From JBAYVY01 sp041674345 (GTDB lineage: Bacteria; Planctomycetota; Phycisphaerae; Phycisphaerales; Zrk34), in the NCBI GenBank assembly GCA_041674345.1, contig JBAYVY010000008.1:1-23826 (forward strand): DNA of 23,826 nucleotides, written 5' to 3'. The position numbers were made by a program, and so were the translations under genes. This document shows positions 15,539 through 22,239 of the stretch, one piece after another; position 1 is the first letter of the stretch, and every line of letters begins with the position of its first letter. Under the pieces are notes generated by a model, which made no database searches, was not told the DNA's origin, and saw only the letters and a list, made by a program, of their open reading frames with translations.

Positions 15539-15715
15539 TTCACGGACCCGGCGCGATAGCAGGGCGAGGACGCCGAATGCGGCGAATGCCCCTACCGCGA
15601 CGCCGGCCCCGAAGTCTGTTCCGAATCCGGTAAGCAGGTAATGCCATCCCGCCATCAGAGCGGAGGCAACGACGAAGCATATCCCGTAGTAAATTCCGGT
15701 GCGGTTCTGATCCAT
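15530..15715 (-). CDS. Small two-TM membrane protein on the opposite strand
   Basis: The minus-strand frame runs from ATG (15715-15713) to TGA (15532-15530), 61 residues. It overlaps the 3' end of the ejection protein gene by nine bases. The product looks like a genuine membrane protein. After MDQNRTG comes one helix, IYYGICFVVASALMAGWHYLL, then a Gly-rich turn, then a second helix, AGVAVGAFAAFGVLALL, ending SRRVRELP. Basic residues at the C-terminus suggest both ends face the cytoplasm. There is no Shine-Dalgarno sequence; a candidate promoter would start the mRNA at the ATG itself. It could be a holin-like or superinfection-exclusion protein. No plus-strand alternative in this gap is credible. 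Confidence 0.6.
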   Translation of the reverse strand: MDQNRTGIYYGICFVVASALMAGWHYLLTGFGTDFGAGVAVGAFAAFGVLALLSRRVRELP

Positions 15716-15721
15716 CCGGAA

Positions 15722-15751
15722 AGCGTAAACACAAACGCTGGGGCCTGTCTA
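15722..15751 (-). promoter_or_regulatory. Candidate promoter for the antisense two-TM gene (leaderless mRNA)
   Basis: On the minus strand TAGACA (15751-15746) matches five of six -35 bases. After 18 bases comes TACGCT (15727-15722), which keeps T1, A2 and T6 of the -10 box. Only six bases separate the -10 box from the ATG at 15715, so the A of ATG falls at the expected +1. This agrees with the missing ribosome site. The -10 match is poor, so confidence is modest. Confidence 0.35.
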
Positions 15752-15760
15752 CGCCCCTTT
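15740..15760 (+). terminator. Short GC hairpin before the M15 peptidase gene
   Basis: GGGGC (15740-15744) and GCCCC (15753-15757) pair over an eight-base loop, followed by TTTCTCCC. The stem is only five base pairs and the T-run is short, so this is at best a weak attenuator. It overlaps the -35 region of the candidate minus-strand promoter. Confidence 0.3.
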
Positions 15761-15780
15761 CTCCCTATCCCGAGGCATCA

Positions 15781-16545
15781 ATGGCACAAAGCTGGCTTCG
15801 ATACGCTAATCAGGGCGCGACCCGCCGACTGCCGCTCAACCCGCAACTTGAACAGGCGTTGGGAAGTTTTCTCCCCGAACTCGGCGTCACGATGGAGGTC
15901 TTCTCGGGTGGTCAGCCGGGGAAGGGCGAAGGCCCGCGCGTAGGGTCAACACGACATGACCACGGCAACGCGGCCGATGTCTACTTCTACAAAGACGGCC
16001 GTCGTCTCGATTGGGGTAGCGATGCCGACCGTCCGGTTTTCGAGGAAGTCGTCAGGCGTGGTCGTGCGGCTGGCGTGACGGGCTTCGGTGCCGGTCCCGG
16101 CTATATGGGGCAGGGCGCTATGCACCTTGGTTTCGGCAACCCCGGCGTATGGGGTGCCGGTGGGAAAGGGGCGAACGCTCCTGACTGGCTGCGCGCTGCA
16201 TACGATGGCACGCCAACCCGCATGGCCAACGCCCACTCGGACATGCCGGACGGCCCAAAGGGGCAGGAGGAATATCGCCCCGTCTTTGGCTCGATGGCTC
16301 CGCCCTCACAACCCGCACCGTCGCCAATCCCGCCGGAAGTCGCGCGATACGCAACGGCGGAGGAAAAGAAGGGGCCGGGCGTCCTCTCCAAGTTCCTGTC
16401 CTCCCTCGAAACGATGCCCGCCGCGCCGGTAAGCCATTTCCCGGGCGGGCCTTCGGCGGAACAGGCCAACGCGCTTGCCAACGTGCTCAACAAACCAACG
16501 GTCGCCGACTTGCTGATGAGCAAGCGCCTGCGCCGCCGCGCATAG
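15781..16545 (+). CDS. M15-like zinc peptidase (virion-associated peptidoglycan hydrolase) with a disordered tail
   Basis: The product has 254 residues from ATG 15781, with GAGG at 15772-15775. Residues 1-125 carry an M15/Hedgehog-type pattern: EVFSGGQP, then STRHDHGNAADVYFY with H-x-x-G-x-A-x-D (His59, Gly62, Ala64, Asp66), then GAMHLGFG with His115. His59, Asp66 and His115 would be the three zinc ligands. Such enzymes cut peptide cross-links in peptidoglycan. Among ejection genes, this probably opens the wall during DNA entry. Residues 160-254 are a Pro-rich linker holding FGSMAPP (169-175), shared with the 226-aa protein, and a helical basic end (ADLLMSKRLRRRA). Metal ligands are seen; activity is inferred. 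Confidence 0.72.
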   Translation: MAQSWLRYANQGATRRLPLNPQLEQALGSFLPELGVTMEVFSGGQPGKGEGPRVGSTRHDHGNAADVYFYKDGRRLDWGSDADRPVFEEVVRRGRAAGVTGFGAGPGYMGQGAMHLGFGNPGVWGAGGKGANAPDWLRAAYDGTPTRMANAHSDMPDGPKGQEEYRPVFGSMAPPSQPAPSPIPPEVARYATAEEKKGPGVLSKFLSSLETMPAAPVSHFPGGPSAEQANALANVLNKPTVADLLMSKRLRRRA

Positions 16546-16554
16546 GAAACGCCA

Positions 16555-17559
16555 ATGTCGCATATCTACAATTGGGACGTTACGGCGTCGAACAATGCGA
16601 ACTCGGACGGCGCGATCGATTGGGCCGAGGGCATGTCTCCCGCCAATGTGAACGACAGCGCGCGGGTGATGATGGCCCGCGTGAAAGAGTTCATCATCGA
16701 CATTGGCGGTTCGAAAGCCGCGACCGGCACGGCGAATGCCATTTCGGTGGCGACGGAAAGCGCGTTCACGGCGCTTGCAAACGGCCTCATTCTTTCCTTT
16801 CGGGCGGTTGCGTCGAACACGACGGCAGCCACGCTCAACGTCAACGGGCTCGGCGCAAAGCCCATCCTCAAGGCGACAAGCGCTGGCATCACCGCGCTGG
16901 TAGGGCGCGAGATCCAGTCGACGGGGATGTATACCGTGCAGTATTCGACCGCCCTCAATGGCGGTTCCGGCGCATGGCTCATTGTCAACCCGACGAATAC
17001 GGCGGTTCCTCCCGGCGTCATGGCGGAATTCGGGGGGCTTGCCGCGCCGGAGGGCTGGTTGCTTTGCTACGGGCAGGCGGTTTCGCGCACGACCTATGCG
17101 GACCTGTATACGGCGATCGGCACGACATGGGGCGCGGGCGACGGCACGACCACATTCAACCTGCCCGATTACCGGGGCCGGGTGGGCGCGGGCAAGGACG
17201 ACATGGGCGGCACGTCCGCGAACCGCCTGACCGGGATTTCCGGGAGCCTGGACGGCGACACGCTGGGCGCAACGGGCGGCGCGGAGACGCACACGCTGAC
17301 CACGGCGCAGATGCCGGCGCACACCCATACCGGAACGACGGACAGTTCCGGGAATCACTCCCATACGGTTGCCTATAACGCCGTAGGCGACGGGTTTGGT
17401 TCCAATTTTGGGATGAGCGCCGCCACTGGGGCAAGCACCAAGACAACCTCGACGGCCGGCGCGCATACCCACGATTTCACGTCCGCCAGCACGGGCGACG
17501 GCGGCGCGCACCCCAACGTCCAGCCTACCATCATCGTGACAAAAATCATCAAATACTGA
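16555..17559 (+). CDS. Tail fibre protein with phage tail-collar domain
   Basis: The product has 334 residues from ATG 16555, with AGGAA at 16544-16548. The N-terminus (WAEGMSPANVNDSARVMMARVKEF) is a common fibre attachment segment. A beta-rich shaft follows. Residues about 152-215 are a tail-collar domain: GVMAEFGGLAAPEGWLLC, TYADLYTAIGTTWG and FNLPDYRGRVGAG. The C-terminus carries HTHTG, NHSHT and HTHDF and closes with GGAHPNVQPTIIVTKIIKY. HxH motifs at this place bind a metal ion in the T4 short tail fibre (gp12) trimer. The protein should be a trimeric adhesin or fibre, probably working beside the large tailspike encoded next. Confidence 0.85.
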   Translation: MSHIYNWDVTASNNANSDGAIDWAEGMSPANVNDSARVMMARVKEFIIDIGGSKAATGTANAISVATESAFTALANGLILSFRAVASNTTAATLNVNGLGAKPILKATSAGITALVGREIQSTGMYTVQYSTALNGGSGAWLIVNPTNTAVPPGVMAEFGGLAAPEGWLLCYGQAVSRTTYADLYTAIGTTWGAGDGTTTFNLPDYRGRVGAGKDDMGGTSANRLTGISGSLDGDTLGATGGAETHTLTTAQMPAHTHTGTTDSSGNHSHTVAYNAVGDGFGSNFGMSAATGASTKTTSTAGAHTHDFTSASTGDGGAHPNVQPTIIVTKIIKY

Positions 17560-17735
17560 TGGAACAGTCCCCGAAAACGCCGCAGGCCATTTCTGGCATC
17601 ACAGACCCGGAGAATGTGCGCGTCCTCCTGTTCATCAATAACCAGTGGGTCCATTGCCCACTGAACGCCTTGCTTAAGCACATCCAGGACCAGATCGACG
17701 CGCTCGATGCGCGCGTCACGGTGCTGGAACCCTAA
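17559..17735 (+). CDS. Small hypothetical protein between fibre and tailspike genes
   Basis: The 58-residue frame starts at ATG 17559, sharing one base with the fibre stop (TGATG), and ends in TAA at 17735. The sequence has a polar N-terminus (EQSPKTPQAISGITDPENV), a hydrophobic strand VRVLLFINNQWVHCPL, and a C-terminal heptad-like helix LLKHIQDQIDALDARVTVLE. That last part suggests an oligomer. Translational coupling and the terminator straight after it support a real gene that closes the fibre transcription unit. It may be a fibre chaperone or a small fibre subunit, by position only. Confidence 0.62.
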   Translation: MEQSPKTPQAISGITDPENVRVLLFINNQWVHCPLNALLKHIQDQIDALDARVTVLEP

Positions 17736-17763
17736 ACCAGCCCGACAACCCCAATCGCAACGC

Positions 17764-17787
17764 GCTGCCTTTCGAGGCGGCCTTTTT
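17764..17787 (+). terminator. Canonical intrinsic terminator with UUCG tetraloop
   Basis: GCTGCCT (17764-17770) pairs with AGGCGGC (17775-17781) through seven base pairs, one G-U, closing a TTCG loop (17771-17774). CTTTTTC follows, with five T at 17783-17787. It lies 29 bases after the 58-aa gene and 16 bases before the tailspike start. This is the clearest intrinsic terminator in the window. Confidence 0.82.
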
Positions 17788-17802
17788 CATGGGTGCCGCA
17801 CT

Positions 17803-20800
17803 ATGGCGATTGCCTATCATACGCATACGTTCGAAATACCCACTGCAACCAATGCGGAGACACAGGCGGGGGTCATCACGGACAAGGTTGTCGTCCCCTC
17901 CGGTCTCGCGGCTGCGCTGGCAAGCTATGTCACTTCGACAGCACTGACGACGACGCTTGCCGACTATGCGCTTTCCGCATCGCTTGGCACTGCGGCAACG
18001 GAAGACGTGGGCTACTTTGCCACGGCGGCACAGGGCGCGCTGGCGGCCACGGCGGTCCAACCTACCGACATCGGCGTGTCGGTTCAAGCCTATAGCGCCA
18101 ATCTGGACGAATACGCCGCTGTCAACCCGACAGCAGCCGGGCTGGCCTTGCTGGATGACGTGGATGCCGCTGCCCAACGCACCACGCTCGGCCTCGGCAC
18201 GATGGCAACGCAGGCGGCAGCGGCTGTGGCAATCACAGGCGGGTCGGTTGCAGGCATCACCGATCTTGCCGTGGCCGATGGTGGCACGGGTGCGAGCGAT
18301 GCCGCTACCGCGAGGACAAACCTCGGGCTGGTCATTGGCACTGACGTTCAGGCTTATAGCACGCACACGGCAGCGGTAGCCGCACTCGACAAGACGGATG
18401 GCAATTTCGTCGTCACGAACGGCACGACCTTCGTCGCGGAAAGCGGTTCGACCGCACGCGATTCACTTGGTCTTGGCACTGCCGCTACCGCCACGATCGG
18501 CACGAGCGGGGATACAGTTCCGAAAAACAACACCGCGAATACGTTTGGGGCGCAGCAGATTTTCGGCGGCGGGGTGACCGGCAGCAGCGGCATGGCCACA
18601 GCGACCGGCGGCCTTGGAGAGATGAGAGTTCGCAATGCCAGCAACGGCGCTGCGATGATGAGCTTCTTTCTCACGGGTTTGTTCGAAACTTATTTCGGTG
18701 TGGACACTGATGGCGTTCTAAAAATCGGTGGGGCGAGCTCAGGGGCAAATGCTTACAAGATTGCGCACGAGGGCCTCTCCAGCTTCGCGTTTCCCGGTGA
18801 CCTGTCCGTCGCGGGGTCGTTCACGGTAGACGGGTTCGGCATAAGTCTGTCAACACTAGACGCCCGCTATTTGCAAACAAGTGGCGTGTCTGCGTTTGCC
18901 GCCACCTTTCTAGACGACGCTGATGCTGCGGCGGTTCGAGCAACGCTCGGCGTTGGAACCGGCACCGGCGATATGGTCGGGTCGAACAACCTCTCCGAAC
19001 TGACCAATGCGGCCACCGCCCGGTCCAACCTCGGGCTCGGGGCCGCAGCGACCGCCGGGTTTCTCGACGAGGATGCCTTCACGACGGATAGCGCGACCGC
19101 TGCCCCTTCACAGCAGAGCACCAAGGCATATGTCGATCACCGCCGCCACGACCGGCCAAGTCGTGCCGACGCGATTGCGAATTTCCATCCGATTACGGCC
19201 CCCGATTTCATCCGCACGGCTGGCTATGCCGCTGCGGGCGATGGCGGGGAAGCGCTCTACGAGAAGGCCGTCTCGGAACCGTCGCACGCTGGCAAGCTGT
19301 CGATCACGCTCGCGGGCGGCAGCACGGCTTGGTATGAATATGTGCCCGGTCCGGGGGGTATCAACCCGCTCGCGATCGGTGTCGTCATGGGTGCAACGAT
19401 CGACGTCAACGACGTTGAAAGCCTGACCAATTATGCCGATACGACGGCGCTTGCTGCGGCCACGATTGGCGGGAGCGTCGAGGCGGTCAAGGTCAATGGC
19501 GAGCCGTGGCGGAGGATCGACGCGGCTCATCCGAGGCTCGGGCCGGAACTGCTGGTCAACTACGACTTCGCAGTTGATGCAAGTTGGACGAAGGGCACAG
19601 GATACACGATATCGGCCGGGGAGGCCCATGCGGCGGCGGGCACGGCGTCCAATCTGCAACAGGCTTATGCATTTGCGGCTGGAACCGCCTATTGGGTCAA
19701 TTTTACTCTGTCTGACGTGACGGGGGGCACAGTCTCGGCCAGCTTCTTTGGCGGCACGACCGCTACCCCCGTTAATTCGACCGGAACAAACGGTTACAAG
19801 AGCGGTGTCGCTGTTGCACTTACCGGCAACACCACATTCAATTTCAACAAGGACGCGGCCTTCGCTGGCGACATCGACAACGTATCGTTGCGGGCACTTC
19901 CCGCCGATGCTGTCATGTCAGCGGATGGCGCATGGTGGGCTGCTGCCGACCTTCGCTATGCGCCAGTCGGCACCGGAGCAGTCACCGGCACTGACAGCCG
20001 CGCGGCTGTCGTTGCGGCGCAGGCCGTCTCCGAAGCGCTCAAAGTGCCGATCATGTGGCCTTCCGGCGACATTCGTATCGTCGTGCCCAACGGCGCGTCG
20101 CAGAAGCTGGTGCAATACGGCGAGTGGGGGCTTCACTGGGGGTCGGCCGGCCGCACGCGCTTCATCCTTGACGACAACCCGGCCTACACCGCGACCGCGC
20201 AGACGGGCAACATCTTCATCGCCTCGGCGCAGACGGCCGACTACACGCGCAACAGCCGCAACATCAACCAGAAGTGCATCCTGGAGCACGGTATCGTCAT
20301 CCAGGGCACCTGGTGGCGCGACATCGAAAAGGGTGGCCGGTCGTGGACCGGCGCCGCGCTCCCTTACCGCTGTCATGCATTATGGCCGACGCATACGCAG
20401 ACCGTGCGGCTCGATGGTGTCGAAATCATCGACATCATGGGCTTTGCGACGAATACCCGCTCGTGCGGTCAGGTCATCTACACGAAGTCGAGGCTTAACC
20501 GGATTGCCGGTGACGGCTTCCGCGCCGAGGATTGCGACAACGTACAGATATTCGGCAACTACGGTCTACATGTCGATGACAACGTGGTTGCACTTCCCGA
20601 CTTGGACGACCTACCGAACTACGCCGGGCCGCGTCGTGCTGGCGCCAGCGTCACGGGCAACGTGTTCGAAAGCTGCCGTGGGCTACTTGTTCTTGGTCCG
20701 GCTGCGCTCGACATCAGCCATAACATCCTGCGCCGGATGTATGCCGGCGGAATTGCCGCCTACACGCAGGCGTCCGACGTGTCGGATCGTGGTGAAGGCG

Positions 20801-21921
20801 GTTTCCGCACAGTGACGATCTCGCACAATCTCATTGAGGATACGCTGAAGGAAAGCGATCTCGCCGACCCGCCGGACGGAACATGGGATGCGGCAGATGC
20901 CTACGCGCTCAGCATTCGCGGCGGAACCCCGGCAACGCCTACGGGCGAAGGGACGGGCACGCCTGCGACCTTGCCGTGGGCGTCCACAACCCAGGCATGG
21001 GGCGCGATGCACGTCCAGGACATGACCGGGGCGGACGCCGTTGCAGGCTATCGTGGAACCGGCTTGCAGTGCGTGAACAACACGCTCATCCGGACGCACC
21101 AGGGTGGGTCTTACTACTCCTGCATGGGCTACGGAAAGCGGTTCACGCGGTGGGGTTTCGACAACCCTGCCATCGGTGATACCGAATTTGCTCTTGGTGG
21201 CATTCAGTTGCGCGGCGACTTCAACGGCGCGCGTGTTGCGGGGAACTTCATCAAAGGCTTCCCTCTCGGGGCTGGCATCTACCTGGCGCGCACGACCATC
21301 AACATGGCGTTCCGCAATACGACGATCGCCGGGAACACGATCATCAACGTCCGCCACGGCCTCGATTGCGATGCTAGTTCCACGCAATATCAGGGGATTT
21401 CCATCGTCGGCAACGACATCGATGTCGATCCCTATCGCATCCAGCCGGAGCGCGCGGCGGGCAACAAGTGGACGGGTGGTTTCACCGGCGCAGCGCCGGC
21501 CTGCATTCACCTGTCCTTCCTGCGCGGTCTATATATCGCAGGCAATAAATTCAAGAACGCGGCGAACCCGTGGACGTTGGAGGGCGGCGCGATCGAAGCC
21601 ATCCAATACAACACGCTTCGCGACAATATCGGCTATGTCGACATCGGAACGGGGTCTTCGGTCACGACCACGGACAGCAAGTTCCGCGGCCTTGGGCGCA
21701 TTCCGTTTGCCGGCCCGATGATGACCTATCGCATTCAGGATCTGGACCCCGCCAGCGGCACGTTCGGGCAGGACGCGGCAGGAATGCTGACGTATTCGGT
21801 GGCTATGCCAACGTCGGGGAAATACGTGGTCGGGCATCTGATCACGACGAACGCGGGAATTTATCTCCGCTACCTGACCGGCGATGCCCATGTCCTGAAT
21901 ACGGACTGGAAGCTGATGTAG
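17803..21921 (+). CDS. Tailspike: repeat-rich stalk, inserted beta-sandwich module and right-handed beta-helix
   Basis: The 1372-residue product starts at ATG 17803; upstream in-frame codons run through the terminator and are unlikely to be translated. The N-terminus, MAIAYHTHTFEIPTATNAE, is a virion-anchor motif common in alphaproteobacterial phage spikes. Residues about 94-420 are stalk repeats of the ATAR.NLGLG.AAT type (about 157, 215, 376, 402) with VQAYS units. RTAGYAAAGDGGEALYEK (about 470) opens the pre-helix domain. Residues about 580-702 (LGPELLVNYDF to IDNVSLRALP) look like a carbohydrate-binding beta-sandwich. From about 720 to 1290 GN-type turns recur (VTGNVFES, ISHNLIED, IAGNTIIN, IVGNDIDV), typical of a pectate-lyase-like beta-helix that binds or cuts surface polysaccharide. 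A small C-terminal domain follows. Confidence 0.85.
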   Translation: MAIAYHTHTFEIPTATNAETQAGVITDKVVVPSGLAAALASYVTSTALTTTLADYALSASLGTAATEDVGYFATAAQGALAATAVQPTDIGVSVQAYSANLDEYAAVNPTAAGLALLDDVDAAAQRTTLGLGTMATQAAAAVAITGGSVAGITDLAVADGGTGASDAATARTNLGLVIGTDVQAYSTHTAAVAALDKTDGNFVVTNGTTFVAESGSTARDSLGLGTAATATIGTSGDTVPKNNTANTFGAQQIFGGGVTGSSGMATATGGLGEMRVRNASNGAAMMSFFLTGLFETYFGVDTDGVLKIGGASSGANAYKIAHEGLSSFAFPGDLSVAGSFTVDGFGISLSTLDARYLQTSGVSAFAATFLDDADAAAVRATLGVGTGTGDMVGSNNLSELTNAATARSNLGLGAAATAGFLDEDAFTTDSATAAPSQQSTKAYVDHRRHDRPSRADAIANFHPITAPDFIRTAGYAAAGDGGEALYEKAVSEPSHAGKLSITLAGGSTAWYEYVPGPGGINPLAIGVVMGATIDVNDVESLTNYADTTALAAATIGGSVEAVKVNGEPWRRIDAAHPRLGPELLVNYDFAVDASWTKGTGYTISAGEAHAAAGTASNLQQAYAFAAGTAYWVNFTLSDVTGGTVSASFFGGTTATPVNSTGTNGYKSGVAVALTGNTTFNFNKDAAFAGDIDNVSLRALPADAVMSADGAWWAAADLRYAPVGTGAVTGTDSRAAVVAAQAVSEALKVPIMWPSGDIRIVVPNGASQKLVQYGEWGLHWGSAGRTRFILDDNPAYTATAQTGNIFIASAQTADYTRNSRNINQKCILEHGIVIQGTWWRDIEKGGRSWTGAALPYRCHALWPTHTQTVRLDGVEIIDIMGFATNTRSCGQVIYTKSRLNRIAGDGFRAEDCDNVQIFGNYGLHVDDNVVALPDLDDLPNYAGPRRAGASVTGNVFESCRGLLVLGPAALDISHNILRRMYAGGIAAYTQASDVSDRGEGGFRTVTISHNLIEDTLKESDLADPPDGTWDAADAYALSIRGGTPATPTGEGTGTPATLPWASTTQAWGAMHVQDMTGADAVAGYRGTGLQCVNNTLIRTHQGGSYYSCMGYGKRFTRWGFDNPAIGDTEFALGGIQLRGDFNGARVAGNFIKGFPLGAGIYLARTTINMAFRNTTIAGNTIINVRHGLDCDASSTQYQGISIVGNDIDVDPYRIQPERAAGNKWTGGFTGAAPACIHLSFLRGLYIAGNKFKNAANPWTLEGGAIEAIQYNTLRDNIGYVDIGTGSSVTTTDSKFRGLGRIPFAGPMMTYRIQDLDPASGTFGQDAAGMLTYSVAMPTSGKYVVGHLITTNAGIYLRYLTGDAHVLNTDWKLM

Positions 21922-21922
21922 G

Positions 21923-22051
21923 CTAAAGCGCGAAGCCGGCCAAAATTGCGCCGATCACCGCAAACGCGACAATGCCAAGGATAACGGCTTTCGTGCTTCG
22001 GGACAGGGCTTCGCCCTTCCACACAGCCCTGTCTCGCGCGAGTTCGTCCAT
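21923..22051 (-). CDS. Antisense small protein with C-terminal TM helix
   Basis: The minus-strand frame runs from ATG (22051-22049) to TAG (21925-21923), 42 residues. A good ribosome site, GGAGAGG (22062-22056), lies four bases upstream. The product has a charged N-terminal half (MDELARDRAVWKGEALSRSTK) and a single hydrophobic helix to the end (AVILGIVAFAVIGAILAGFAL), the layout of a tail-anchored peptide. It is the second gene of a minus-strand pair and ends one base beyond the tailspike stop. Its position beside the endolysin gene suggests a holin or antiholin-like role, which is inference. A different frame of the same strand also starts here, but its product looks non-coding. Confidence 0.62.
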   Translation of the reverse strand: MDELARDRAVWKGEALSRSTKAVILGIVAFAVIGAILAGFAL

Positions 22052-22074
22052 TCATCCTCTCCGTTACGGCAAGC

Positions 22075-22185
22075 CTAATAGTTCGGCGGAATCGGCTGGC
22101 CCAACTTCAGCATCACCAGCAGCACAGCCACCAGCACAAACGCACCTACAATGCCGAGTGCCGCAGTTCCGATATCTTTCCACAT
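22075..22185 (-). CDS. Antisense small single-TM protein
   Basis: The minus-strand frame runs from ATG (22185-22183) to TAG (22077-22075), 36 residues. After a short polar MWKDIG comes a long hydrophobic helix, TAALGIVGAFVLVAVLLVML, then KLGQPIPPNY. The basic residue after the helix and the short polar start leave topology open. No Shine-Dalgarno sequence precedes the ATG. A candidate promoter ends eight bases upstream, so the message would be nearly leaderless. The next minus-strand gene follows after 23 bases and has its own ribosome site. The pair lies between tailspike and endolysin, where holins are often encoded. I do not recognise a family. Confidence 0.58.
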   Translation of the reverse strand: MWKDIGTAALGIVGAFVLVAVLLVMLKLGQPIPPNY

Positions 22186-22193
22186 ACCGCGCG

Positions 22194-22222
22194 AGCCTAG
22201 ACCGGCTCTCGCCCGACTTCAA
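22194..22222 (-). promoter_or_regulatory. Candidate promoter for the antisense single-TM pair
   Basis: On the minus strand TTGAAG (22222-22217, four of six -35 bases) is followed after 17 bases by TAGGCT (22199-22194, three of six -10 bases). The ATG lies eight bases further on. The -10 differs by one base from TACGCT before the other antisense gene. The match is weak and stands mainly on spacing and on the missing ribosome site. Confidence 0.3.
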
Positions 22223-22239
22223 CACATAAGGAATCGAAC

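Larger units (their letters stand above)
21922..22239. other. Gap between tailspike and endolysin
   Basis: No credible plus-strand gene fills these 318 bases. The gap is taken up by two minus-strand membrane-peptide genes (22185 to 21923) and their candidate promoter. The endolysin ribosome site AAGGA (22228-22232) lies seven bases before its ATG. I see no plus-strand promoter or terminator. Confidence 0.5.

Noticed and set aside
15740..15760. Treating the GGGGC/GCCCC hairpin as a firm terminator
   Set aside because: The stem is only five base pairs and the T-run is broken; it is listed at low confidence only.
17707..17802. N-terminal extension of the tailspike to 17707
   Set aside because: It would be translated through the UUCG terminator and start inside the 58-aa gene; the extra residues look non-coding and the known anchor motif begins at the ATG at 17803.
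21972..22229. An 85-codon plus-strand frame in the tailspike-endolysin gap
   Set aside because: The product is Ser/Pro/Arg-rich and featureless, and there is no ribosome site; the minus strand gives two clean TM peptides over the same bases.
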